Source of the DNA: Metabacillus halosaccharovorans
GTDB taxonomy: Bacteria; Bacillota; Bacilli; Bacillales; Bacillaceae
Direction of reading: 5' to 3'
DNA length: 64,000 nucleotides
NCBI RefSeq assembly: GCF_002019635.1
Contig: NZ_KV917372.1
Location: 186,001 to 250,000 of the forward strand
This document shows, piece by piece, positions 42,507 through 51,435 of this stretch. The stretch's first letter is position 1; each line of letters opens with the position of its first letter. The notes under the pieces are model-generated. The model ran no database searches, was not told the origin of the DNA, and was given only the letters and a program-made list of their open reading frames with translations. The translations under genes and the position numbers were made by a program.

Positions 42507-43256
42507 ATGGGTAACACCTGTTCTTCCTGGTTCGTGTGCAGAAATCCTCGAGCTTTCCCGAAAATTAAGCTTTTTTGTTTTCCGTATGCAGGTGGAGGAA
42601 GTTCCATTTATCGACATTGGGACTTTAATGAGGATATTGAAGTGCATGCAGCCATTTTGCCAGGTAGAGAGACAAGATTCACTGAAATGCCTATTAGTCA
42701 AATGGATCTTCTAGTTTCCAAGCTTTCGTATGAATTTCGTGAATACTTAGATACACCTTTTGCTTTTTTTGGACACAGTATGGGAGCGCTCATAGCATAT
42801 GAATTAGCACATAAGATACAACAAGACTATAGAATTTTACCCACCCATCTGTTTCTATCTGGAAGAAGTTCACCACAATTAGAGAATCAGCAACCACCCC
42901 TTCATAATATGCCAAGAGAGATGTTTCTAAAAAAGCTACGATCTCTTGGAGGGACTCCAAAGGAGATTCTTGAGAACCCTGAGGCGCTTGAACTTTACGA
43001 ACCTGTTCTTAGAGGGGATTTTAAACTTTGTGATACATATAACTTTATTAATAGAGAGCCATTAAAATGTCCAATGTCAATCTTAGGTGGCTATCAGGAT
43101 AATCTTACTTCGATGGAAAGTTTGGAAAAATGGAGTGAATTAACTACGGGTACAGTAGTGGTGAAAATGTATGATGGTGATCATTTTTTCATTCGCACTC
43201 AAGATGCAAAACTACAGCAGTATATCTACCATCGTTTGACATCTTTTTTATCGTGA
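42507..43256 (+). CDS. Type II thioesterase (SrfAD/GrsT-like)
   Basis: A 249-residue external thioesterase of NRPS/PKS systems. KIKLFCFPYAGGGSSIYRHW opens the fold, the nucleophile is Ser91 in FFGHSMGALIAYE, and the His is in YDGDHFFIRTQ near the C-terminus. Such enzymes remove wrong or stalled acyl groups from carrier proteins. The ATG at 42507 has AAAGGTGGAG about 6 nt upstream; a GTG at 42495 lies inside that site. It is the first gene of the assembly-line cluster, followed after 100 nt by the phosphopantetheinyl transferase gene. Confidence 0.92.
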   Translation: MGNTCSSWFVCRNPRAFPKIKLFCFPYAGGGSSIYRHWDFNEDIEVHAAILPGRETRFTEMPISQMDLLVSKLSYEFREYLDTPFAFFGHSMGALIAYELAHKIQQDYRILPTHLFLSGRSSPQLENQQPPLHNMPREMFLKKLRSLGGTPKEILENPEALELYEPVLRGDFKLCDTYNFINREPLKCPMSILGGYQDNLTSMESLEKWSELTTGTVVVKMYDGDHFFIRTQDAKLQQYIYHRLTSFLS

Positions 43257-43315
43257 AAAGCAATGAGTAAAATATAAAAGTCTGATTCAACAAACATATT
43301 CGTTTTTGACTTAGA

Positions 43316-43330
43316 TGAAAATCATTTTGT
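43316..43330. promoter_or_regulatory. Weak Fur-box-like sequence
   Basis: TGAAAATCATTTTGT fits the 7-1-7 Fur pattern (TGATAAT-N-ATTATCA) at 10 of 14 positions. It lies 27 nt before the PPTase start. No siderophore-type starter genes are seen, so this may be chance. Confidence 0.25.
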
Positions 43331-43356
43331 GAAAATAACTTTTGAGGTTAATGTAA

Positions 43357-44052
43357 ATGGAAATTGTTGCAGTACGAATTGAAGATGTCGATCAGTGCTT
43401 GTGTAATAGATTAAGTACCTACTTGAGTCCTGACAGGAGAAAAATGCTTCGTCACTTTAAGTTTCCCGAAGATCAATGGCGATCGTTATTCAGTGAGTTG
43501 CTTGTTCGCACTTATGTGATGGAAAAATGGGGATTAAGTAATGACACGATCACTTTTGTTAAAAATAAGTTTGGAAAACCCGCAATAGCTGGATTTCCAA
43601 ACTTACAGTTTAATCTATCACACTCAGGTCATTGGGTAGTAGCAGTCTTTGATGAGTTACCTGTTGGAATCGATATTGAAGAAATTGTACCAATTGATCT
43701 TGCAATAACGGATTACTGCTTCTCACAATTTGAAAAGACGCAATTAGATGAACAACCAGAAGAAAACACACTGGCGCATTTTTATAAGGTGTGGACATTA
43801 AAGGAAAGTTATATAAAAGCAGTTGGCAAGGGATTATCAATACCACCTCAGTCATTTTCGATCGTTTTTGTTGATGAGAAAATTAGATTGCAGACCAGTT
43901 CTGACAATGAAAATTTGTGTTTTCATCAGTATGAAATTGATGACAGTTATACGTTATCAGTTTGTGCCCGGACTTCCGTATTTCCTGAACAAATACATAG
44001 GATATCATCAAATGATTTAGCATTTCGTTTTCAAAATATAATCTCAAACTAA
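43357..44052 (+). CDS. sfp: 4'-phosphopantetheinyl transferase (Sfp type)
   Basis: A 231-residue Sfp-type transferase, the normal length. The magnesium-binding motif is G104-I-D106-I-E108, and the second signature is FYKVWTLKESYIKAVGKGL with Glu150 and Lys154. The enzyme moves the phosphopantetheine arm of coenzyme A onto the carrier-domain serine, activating every PCP of the three synthetases downstream (for example S998, S1021 and S1053 in the respective proteins). The ribosome binding site is weak (TTGAGG). Its place directly in the cluster is common for antibiotic loci in Bacillus. Confidence 0.93.
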   Translation: MEIVAVRIEDVDQCLCNRLSTYLSPDRRKMLRHFKFPEDQWRSLFSELLVRTYVMEKWGLSNDTITFVKNKFGKPAIAGFPNLQFNLSHSGHWVVAVFDELPVGIDIEEIVPIDLAITDYCFSQFEKTQLDEQPEENTLAHFYKVWTLKESYIKAVGKGLSIPPQSFSIVFVDEKIRLQTSSDNENLCFHQYEIDDSYTLSVCARTSVFPEQIHRISSNDLAFRFQNIISN

Positions 44053-44078
44053 TGGTTGTTTAAGTTATGGAGTGATAA

Positions 44079-45347
44079 GTGATGAGGAAAAAACTTCTTT
44101 TTGTGGAGTCTAATACGACAGGGACCGGAATGATCTTATTAAATAAGACGAAAATATGGGGGTATGATCCTGTATTTTTAACACAACGTCCAGATGTTTA
44201 TGTGGGATTGAATGAAACAGGTTGCGTAATTATATCCTGTGATACAAACTCTGTTACTGACTTAATCCAAGTAATCAAATCAACCTTCACCTCTGAAGAA
44301 ATTGCCGGAATCATGACGACAAGTGAGTATTATTTAACCATTGTTTCAGAACTAACTAAGATATTTGGTCTGCCTGGAAACCCTCCCGATGTATTGACCC
44401 TATGCCGTAATAAGTATAAAACACGGCTTGCTTTATCAGAGGCAAAAATAAAACAACCAATGTTTAGAGCTGTTCATTCTGATGAAGAGTTAGAGGAAGA
44501 AATATCAAATATCGGTCTGCCGTGTGTGGTTAAGCCTACAGATGAAAGCAGTTCTAACGATGTTCGTGTTTGTGAAACAAAAGAAGAAGCAGTCAAACAA
44601 TTCCACGTAATTATTAATAAACCTCATAATGCACGTGGACAAGCACCTTCTAAAATAGTTCTTGTAGAAGAATTTTTACATGATCAAGAATATAGTGTTG
44701 AAATGTATACGTGGCAGGGTGTATCAAGTTGTGTTGGAATAACAGAAAAACATGTGAAAGGATATCCATATTTTATTGAATACAAGCATATCTTTCCTGC
44801 GCGATTAACGAGTGATTTAGAGAGAGAAATCACTCAGACTGTAACAGCAGCATTAGAAGCAATTGGATTTGTCAATGGCGTAACACATACAGAGATAAAA
44901 TGGACAAAACAAGGTTGTGCAATTATTGAAATAAATGCCAGACCTGCAGGCGGAATGATTCCGGAATTAATTCAAGCTGTGACAGAAGTTGATTTGCTGC
45001 AATTGCAAACTAAGAGTGCAATCGGTGAAAAACCGCTTATCAAAATAAACCATACAGGATGTGCGGGGATTCATTTTATCGTTTCCGATCAACCTGGTGA
45101 ATTAGTAGAAATTCTAGGAGTCGATCAAGTTAAGAATTTAGATGGAATACAGCAGGTTACTCTTATTTCAAAAGCAGGAGATCAAATCCACGTTCCTAAA
45201 AATGCATCACATCGTCTTGGTTTTATTATTGCAAAAACAACTTCATATGAAGATACAAGTCTACTATTGGACAGAGCAATAAACATGATAAAGGTGGATG
45301 TGAAACAAGAACAACAGTCTCAATTAATCTCAAATCTTGATATATGA
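44079..45347 (+). CDS. ATP-grasp domain carboxylate-amine ligase
   Basis: A 422-residue ATP-grasp enzyme. KTRLALSEAKIKQPMF starts the ATP-grasp domain, GLPCVVKPTDESSSNDVRVC is the phosphate loop, ILVEEF-like KIVLVEEFLHDQEYSVEMYT follows, and AIIEINARPAGGMIPELI contributes the metal-binding Glu/Asn pair. Such enzymes join a carboxylate to an amine or thiol through an acyl phosphate; BacD-type L-amino acid ligases are examples. In this cluster it might make an amide bond on a building block or on the finished chain. It starts at GTG 44079 or ATG 44082, with GGAG upstream. It lies between the PPTase and the first synthetase gene. Confidence 0.85.
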   Translation: MMRKKLLFVESNTTGTGMILLNKTKIWGYDPVFLTQRPDVYVGLNETGCVIISCDTNSVTDLIQVIKSTFTSEEIAGIMTTSEYYLTIVSELTKIFGLPGNPPDVLTLCRNKYKTRLALSEAKIKQPMFRAVHSDEELEEEISNIGLPCVVKPTDESSSNDVRVCETKEEAVKQFHVIINKPHNARGQAPSKIVLVEEFLHDQEYSVEMYTWQGVSSCVGITEKHVKGYPYFIEYKHIFPARLTSDLEREITQTVTAALEAIGFVNGVTHTEIKWTKQGCAIIEINARPAGGMIPELIQAVTEVDLLQLQTKSAIGEKPLIKINHTGCAGIHFIVSDQPGELVEILGVDQVKNLDGIQQVTLISKAGDQIHVPKNASHRLGFIIAKTTSYEDTSLLLDRAINMIKVDVKQEQQSQLISNLDI

Positions 45348-45435
45348 TAAGCGTGTTATTTTTGATATGGGTACAGATCTTGTCAGAAATAATAGAAGTT
45401 GAGGATATTCAGTTGAAGAGGAGGTATTTACCTTA

Positions 45436-48400
45436 ATGATTCATCTAACTGATGAAAAGGAACGCTATTATCCGCTAAGCCATCCGCAAAAAAGGATTTG
45501 GTACGATGAAAAGTTGTACCCTGATACGTCGATTCATCATATTTGTGGTATTGGAGAAATTAAAGGGTATGTAGACGCCAAACTACTGATCCAATCCATT
45601 CACACTGTCATTCAAAAGCATCAAGCATTTCGCCTTATCATAGCCCAACAGTCTGAGAAAACATTCCAATCGGTTTCAAACATCCATGACACAAAAATTA
45701 ATGTTGTTGACTTTCGTCGTGCAGCTGATCGGCAACATTCATTCAATCAGTGGCTACAAGAACAGAAGAATACGCCGTTACTATTGAATGGTCAACCGCA
45801 TTATTATTTCGCAATTTATCAAATGGACGATGATCATTGGGGAATTTTCGCTAAATTACATCATTTCATTTTTGATGGTTGGTCTATGGAGATTTTGACG
45901 AAAGAAATTGGCAGCAACTACGAGAAGTTATCAAAGGGTGAACCTATTTATCACATAGAAAATACCTCTTATATAGAATTCATTAATCGAGAAAAGAAAT
46001 ACCTCGATTCTAAACGTGCAACTAAAGACAGAGCATATTGGCTCAATAAATTTCAATTAATTCCGGAGCCAATTTTTCAGTTTAACGCTGATCAGCTCCA
46101 GGCTAAAAGAAAAGCATATTCTCTTGACAGTAAATTAACAACTTCCATTTATCAATGGACGAAAAAGAATAATTGTTCAGTAAATGATTTTTTTGTTTTT
46201 TTAGTTTCTTTATCTATACATAAATTGTACGGAAGGCAGAAATTCACAATCGGTATGCCTGTGTACAATCGCTCAGGTGCTAAGGAAAAACAGACAATTG
46301 GTATGTTTACGAGCACCATTCCTTTGTTATTCCATCTAGATCAAAATACCTCAGTACTTGACGTCCTTTCAACGGTCAAGCGAGAAATCCGCAATTCCTA
46401 TTATCATCAAAAATACCCATTCGACCTCCTGATTCAAGATCTGCAGCTTAAGAAGCACGGGTATGATTCTTTGTTTCAAGTAGTTGTTAATTATTATCCA
46501 TTTTCTCCATCTAATCAAATGTTCAGTAACAATTTCGAATTAACCGAAATACACCCGGGTCAGCAAGTATTCCCATTGCAAATTGTCATAAACGAATGGG
46601 CGGAAAACCAACTTTCATTGGAATTTGATTATCAAACATCTGTTTTTCGCGAGACTGATATTGATCAGATGTCTAGTAGACTAGTTCAATTAGCACAATT
46701 AGTGATGGAAAACACGAATTCCATTGTTCGTGATCTTTCTATCATTACTGAAGAAGAACGAGAAAAAATGCTAGTTTCATATAATCAAACAACAAGACCT
46801 TATCCAAAAGATAAAACGGTTGTGGAATTGTTTGAGGAGCAGGTTAGGCTTACCCCGGAAAAGGTTGCCCTAAGCTGTGGGACAAACCATTGGACCTATG
46901 AGGAACTGCACAATAGAATTGGTCAACTTGTAGGTAAGCTTGCCCAAATAGGTATTGGACCTGAGAGCAGAATCGGAGTATATGGCTCACATTCTATGGA
47001 ACTTATTGCCGGAATTTTCGCCATTTTAAAGGTAGGGGCAGCATATGTTCCGATCGAGTATACCTATCCAGCCGAGCGGATTACAGAAATTATAGAAGAC
47101 AGCTGTTTGACTTGTATCGTGATAAATATCGATCTTCCAGAGGAGATTCACTTTGATGGTCAGATTTTACATGTAGCAGAGTTGGAGAATATAGATGAAA
47201 CGATATATATAGATCATCATGTCAGACAGCCTGAACCACATGATTTGGCTTATATGATCTATACTTCTGGTTCAACAGGAAGACCCAAAGGTGTAATGAT
47301 CAGACATAGCAGCCTGACAAATTACTGTTGGTGGGCAAATAGGGTGTACGTAAATGAAAAACCAGCTGTTTTTGCTTTATATTCCCCCTTATCATTCGAT
47401 TTAACTGTCACATCCATTTTCACGCCACTAATTGGAGGCCATGAAATTCGAATTTATAAAGAACCGAAAGACGGGTTCGTACTATTTGATATTTTACAAG
47501 AAAACAAAGTGACCGTACTTAAACTTACACCAGCTCATTTAGCTCTGCTTCATGAGAAATGTTATAAAGACAGCTCAATTCAAACGCTAATTGTCGGGGG
47601 AGAAAATCTTAAAGTATCAACAGCGCAAACAGTATATGATCAGTTTCAAGGAACCATTTCTATTTTTAACGAATATGGACCGACAGAAGCAACAGTCGGT
47701 TGTATGATTCATAAATATGATCCAAAAACAGATACCGGTCATTCGGTACCGATCGGCAAACCAGCTGATAATGTGCAGCTATATGTCCTTGATGAACATC
47801 ACCAGCCTCTACCAATGGGAAGCATTGGTGAGCTTTACATCGCCGGTGATGGAGTGGCAATAGGCTATTGGTGTCGTGATGATTTAACAAAAAGTCATTT
47901 CATAGAAAATCATTTCTTAACATGTAAGAGATTATACAAAACTGGTGACTTGGTACGTTTTAACGAGCACGGGTTACTTGAATATGTAGGTAGAAAAAAT
48001 CATCAAGTCAAAATAAATGGATACAGGATCGAATTAGAGGAGATAGAAGCCCGATTATTAGCTTTACCAGCTATCACACATTCATATGTAACGGCATGGG
48101 AAATGCCAGATGGACGTAAGCAGTTGTCTGCTTACATTGTTTCTACGGAAAATATGGACCCATCTGTCATAAAAGCAAGCCTGAGCTCTTCACTACCGGC
48201 ATATATGATTCCGGTGCATATCATGTCTGTGGATGAAATTCCATTAACAACAAATGGAAAAATCGATCGTTCGAAACTTCCAGATCCTACTGGTAACCAA
48301 GAGGAAATGAACCAGGAAGCTTTCATTTTTTCTGATAAAGAAGGCATGTTAGTAGCTGCTCTTGAGGATGTACTGGGAATTAGTCCTATTGGGTTGGACC

Positions 48401-49959
48401 ATCAATTTTTTGAACTTGGTGGTGATTCGATTAAAGCGATTCAATTATCAGCTCGTTTGAACACAATCGGTTATGTGCTCAGAACGAGAGACATATTAGC
48501 TTATCCGCATATTGGGACGATGGCATCTAATATGAAAAGAAAAGAACATGCCAACATGGAAGATGAACAAAAACCAATTGAGGGGGAACTGGACTATTCC
48601 CCGATCTATCATTGGTTCTTTAATCAAGGTTATCAACAGCCGGAATATTACAATCAATCTGTATTGCTGCGACTTGATAAGTCAGTACAATCCAAAGACA
48701 TCGAAACAACTATGGACGTTTTAGTACAACATCATGATAGCTTGCGGCTTAATCTTCGTTCTGATGGTGTTTTCTATTATAACTCAAAACATTTAGATGA
48801 ACATGTGCAGCTAAAAACCTTTGATTTGTCTGAATTGGCTTACCAACACCAGCTTCATAAAATGGCTGAAATTGGTAGGGAGTTAAAATCCTCATTTGAT
48901 CTTGAAACCAGTTTATTAATTAAAGCGGCTATCTTTTATTTAGGAGATCAAGGCAACCGGCTTTTAATTACCGCACATCATTTTGTTGTTGACGGTATTT
49001 CATGGAGAATTTTGCTTGAGGATTTGGCAACAATTTTATACAGCAAGAGGCAATTACTAAAAATCTCGCTTCCATCAAAAACAAGCTCGTATCAAAAATG
49101 GACGAAACAGGTGACAGAATATGCTGACAGCTTACAAACTGAAAATGAGTGCTATTGGACGAAAAACATGGCACATCAAAGCCCCCAACTTATTGTCAGA
49201 TCGGACGGAAGTAAACAACTAATGAAGCAGACAGCAACAGTCAGTCAAAAAGTGAGCAAAGATGTAACAGAACAATTATTGTTCCATACGAATACTGCTT
49301 ACCAAACAGAACCAGTTGATTTATTACTAAGCTCGCTTTCTATAACAATGTCGCAAATAACAAATAACCAATCCATCCTTTTCGAGATGGAAGGACATGG
49401 GCGAGAAGAAATGAACGATGAGATCGATGTTTCCCGCACAGTGGGGTGGTTTACAAGTATTTACCCTGTTTTAGTAACATTACCAAATTTTGAGTTAGCC
49501 GATCAGATTAAAACAGTGAAAGAACAGCTTCGCCAGATTCCGAATAAAGGATTCGATTATTTAGTAAAACGCTATATAAGTAAGCAACAGCTACCGAAAA
49601 CGAACGAACAACAGATCATTCGCTTTAATTATCTTGGTGATTTTAACAATTTGGAGACTTCTGACCTGTTTACTTTGTCAGAGGAATTCACAGGTCATGA
49701 CCTCGGACAAATGAATAACTTCAACGTTTTACTAGATATATCTGTGATGATCATTGAAGGTCAGCTGCGATTGTCTGTGACATATGCTACTAGTCAATTC
49801 AGTGAGAAATGGATATCGAGCTTTATGGATGAGTGGATCAACAAGCTGACTGAAATCGTGGATCATTGCTTGAACAAACAAAATATTGAGTTTACTCCAT
49901 CTGATTTTGACACGGTTAAGTTAGATCAGGAAGATTTGGACTTACTATTAATGGACTAA
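45436..49959 (+). CDS. Nonribosomal peptide synthetase, C-A(Asn)-PCP-E
   Basis: A 1507-residue single-module synthetase. The condensation domain (1-430) has H142-H-F-I-F-D147-G. The adenylation domain (about 460-970) has YMIYTSGSTGRPKGVM, NEYGPTEATV and KTGDLVRF. The carrier serine is S998 in FELGGDSIKAIQL. The epimerisation domain (1045-1490) has H1181-H-F-V-V-D-G, EGHGREEM, RTVGWFTSIYP and FNYLGDF. Reading the ten pocket positions by eye gives D-L-T-K-I-G-E-V-G-K, the asparagine code, so the unit is probably D-Asn. A condensation domain at the start of the first module suggests it accepts a fatty acyl group. This is the layout of N-acyl-D-Asn prodrug starter modules. AGAGGAGGTA precedes the ATG. 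Confidence 0.92.
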   Translation: MIHLTDEKERYYPLSHPQKRIWYDEKLYPDTSIHHICGIGEIKGYVDAKLLIQSIHTVIQKHQAFRLIIAQQSEKTFQSVSNIHDTKINVVDFRRAADRQHSFNQWLQEQKNTPLLLNGQPHYYFAIYQMDDDHWGIFAKLHHFIFDGWSMEILTKEIGSNYEKLSKGEPIYHIENTSYIEFINREKKYLDSKRATKDRAYWLNKFQLIPEPIFQFNADQLQAKRKAYSLDSKLTTSIYQWTKKNNCSVNDFFVFLVSLSIHKLYGRQKFTIGMPVYNRSGAKEKQTIGMFTSTIPLLFHLDQNTSVLDVLSTVKREIRNSYYHQKYPFDLLIQDLQLKKHGYDSLFQVVVNYYPFSPSNQMFSNNFELTEIHPGQQVFPLQIVINEWAENQLSLEFDYQTSVFRETDIDQMSSRLVQLAQLVMENTNSIVRDLSIITEEEREKMLVSYNQTTRPYPKDKTVVELFEEQVRLTPEKVALSCGTNHWTYEELHNRIGQLVGKLAQIGIGPESRIGVYGSHSMELIAGIFAILKVGAAYVPIEYTYPAERITEIIEDSCLTCIVINIDLPEEIHFDGQILHVAELENIDETIYIDHHVRQPEPHDLAYMIYTSGSTGRPKGVMIRHSSLTNYCWWANRVYVNEKPAVFALYSPLSFDLTVTSIFTPLIGGHEIRIYKEPKDGFVLFDILQENKVTVLKLTPAHLALLHEKCYKDSSIQTLIVGGENLKVSTAQTVYDQFQGTISIFNEYGPTEATVGCMIHKYDPKTDTGHSVPIGKPADNVQLYVLDEHHQPLPMGSIGELYIAGDGVAIGYWCRDDLTKSHFIENHFLTCKRLYKTGDLVRFNEHGLLEYVGRKNHQVKINGYRIELEEIEARLLALPAITHSYVTAWEMPDGRKQLSAYIVSTENMDPSVIKASLSSSLPAYMIPVHIMSVDEIPLTTNGKIDRSKLPDPTGNQEEMNQEAFIFSDKEGMLVAALEDVLGISPIGLDHQFFELGGDSIKAIQLSARLNTIGYVLRTRDILAYPHIGTMASNMKRKEHANMEDEQKPIEGELDYSPIYHWFFNQGYQQPEYYNQSVLLRLDKSVQSKDIETTMDVLVQHHDSLRLNLRSDGVFYYNSKHLDEHVQLKTFDLSELAYQHQLHKMAEIGRELKSSFDLETSLLIKAAIFYLGDQGNRLLITAHHFVVDGISWRILLEDLATILYSKRQLLKISLPSKTSSYQKWTKQVTEYADSLQTENECYWTKNMAHQSPQLIVRSDGSKQLMKQTATVSQKVSKDVTEQLLFHTNTAYQTEPVDLLLSSLSITMSQITNNQSILFEMEGHGREEMNDEIDVSRTVGWFTSIYPVLVTLPNFELADQIKTVKEQLRQIPNKGFDYLVKRYISKQQLPKTNEQQIIRFNYLGDFNNLETSDLFTLSEEFTGHDLGQMNNFNVLLDISVMIIEGQLRLSVTYATSQFSEKWISSFMDEWINKLTEIVDHCLNKQNIEFTPSDFDTVKLDQEDLDLLLMD

Positions 49960-49987
49960 AAATCTCCCAATAGAAAGAAGTGTTTCT

Positions 49988-51406
49988 GTGTCGATAAATG
50001 CTTATTACAAAGAAGACATTGAAAATTTAGAAATGTACCAACGATTGATTCAATATTGGAGCATTATTTTTGACAGGCGTGAGAAGATCGATGTGTTGGA
50101 TAATATGAACTTTAATATCAATCTATTTCCTGAAATTTTCACAAGAACCGAGATGGCAAATCTGCACTCAATCGAACCTGGCTATACATCACCGGACGGC
50201 TATACAGAGATGCATGAATTAATCCGTGCACTGGAATTAGCTAGACTACTCGAGCATGTACCAGGCCGGGAGGAGATTGCGAGAAAACTAGTGTATCAGG
50301 CGGGAATCGGCTGTGGAAATGGCTGTACAAATGTCATGAATGGTGTAATAAATGCCATTTTAAAGCACAAGCAAGAGGAAGGAATGACGGAAAAACCCGA
50401 AGTGGTTTTAATTCTACCTAACTATACCGTCTATACAGCCCAGCTTTCAAATCTGCAAGGTAAAGTAACACCTCGATATGTACATACAAAACGAGAGAAT
50501 CATTTTTTACCAACTTGTGAAGAAATAGAGAGTGTTATTTCTCCTTCAACGGCAGCTGTTGTTATTACTTATCCCAACAATCCTGCTCAATCAACGTATG
50601 AAGGCGATAATGTGGAAGAATTAAAGAAAATCGTGGAGCTATGCCAGGAAAATGAAGTATTTCTTATTGCAGATAACATTTATCAAGACCTTGTCTTCCC
50701 CCGGGAGAGGGGGTTTACAGAAATCTTTAATTTAACCGACCGTTTGGAATATGTTGTTAAAGTATACGGATGCTCGAAGGATACACCTTTTTATTCCGGT
50801 TATCGTACTGGATATTGGTTTGGAGATCCACGCCTTACAGAAAAGTACAAATATATGATTTCATCCATGGAAAACAGTTTGAATACTCATTCACTCGTTT
50901 ACTTTGCATTGAATTTATATTTTAAATACAAAAAGATCGTTAAAGAGGAACCAGTCCTTGAAGATATGAAGTTTTTTACGCAAGGCTTATTCGGATGGAG
51001 TCAGCAAGTAAGTGGTGAACAACTTTTTAATAAAATGACTGAATTGGATTTGTATCAAAACTATAAAACTAGGATTAAACGATCAAACGATATTCAAGAG
51101 GATGCATTAACACAGCTCATTGATTTTGTAACACAGTCCAATGTGTTCACTGATTATGTAAACCAGAAAATCGGTAATGTATTTTTTATCAAAATGAATC
51201 CTAAACTACATTCCGATCATGACCATGCTTTTTTTAATAAATTATTTAATGAAGCAAAATGCGGGGTGCTTCCAGGAAATGTATTCGGGATTCCGGCACA
51301 TTCCAATGAAACGTGGTTTCGCATCACTCTCATTCATGATCATGTGGAAAATATCATTCGAAATTTACGGAAGATTGAAAACATGTACACACATCAGCAT
51401 GTCTAG
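49988..51406 (+). CDS. PLP-dependent class I/II aminotransferase-like enzyme
   Basis: A 472-residue fold-type I PLP enzyme. Visible signatures are ITYPNNPAQ (residues 193-201), D229 in LIADNIYQD (cofactor pyridine contact), the Schiff-base lysine K264 in YGCSKDTPFY, and R273 in SGYRTGYW. This fits the aspartate-aminotransferase superfamily, which also includes amino acid cyclases and oxidases such as capreomycidine synthases. It starts with GTG; the ribosome binding site (AGAAAGAAG) is weak. The gene sits between two synthetase genes and probably makes a nonstandard amino acid or modifies the chain. The exact reaction cannot be named. Confidence 0.85.
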   Translation: MSINAYYKEDIENLEMYQRLIQYWSIIFDRREKIDVLDNMNFNINLFPEIFTRTEMANLHSIEPGYTSPDGYTEMHELIRALELARLLEHVPGREEIARKLVYQAGIGCGNGCTNVMNGVINAILKHKQEEGMTEKPEVVLILPNYTVYTAQLSNLQGKVTPRYVHTKRENHFLPTCEEIESVISPSTAAVVITYPNNPAQSTYEGDNVEELKKIVELCQENEVFLIADNIYQDLVFPRERGFTEIFNLTDRLEYVVKVYGCSKDTPFYSGYRTGYWFGDPRLTEKYKYMISSMENSLNTHSLVYFALNLYFKYKKIVKEEPVLEDMKFFTQGLFGWSQQVSGEQLFNKMTELDLYQNYKTRIKRSNDIQEDALTQLIDFVTQSNVFTDYVNQKIGNVFFIKMNPKLHSDHDHAFFNKLFNEAKCGVLPGNVFGIPAHSNETWFRITLIHDHVENIIRNLRKIENMYTHQHV

Positions 51407-51435
51407 AAAGATAAGCATTTAAGGGAGGGTAGAAC

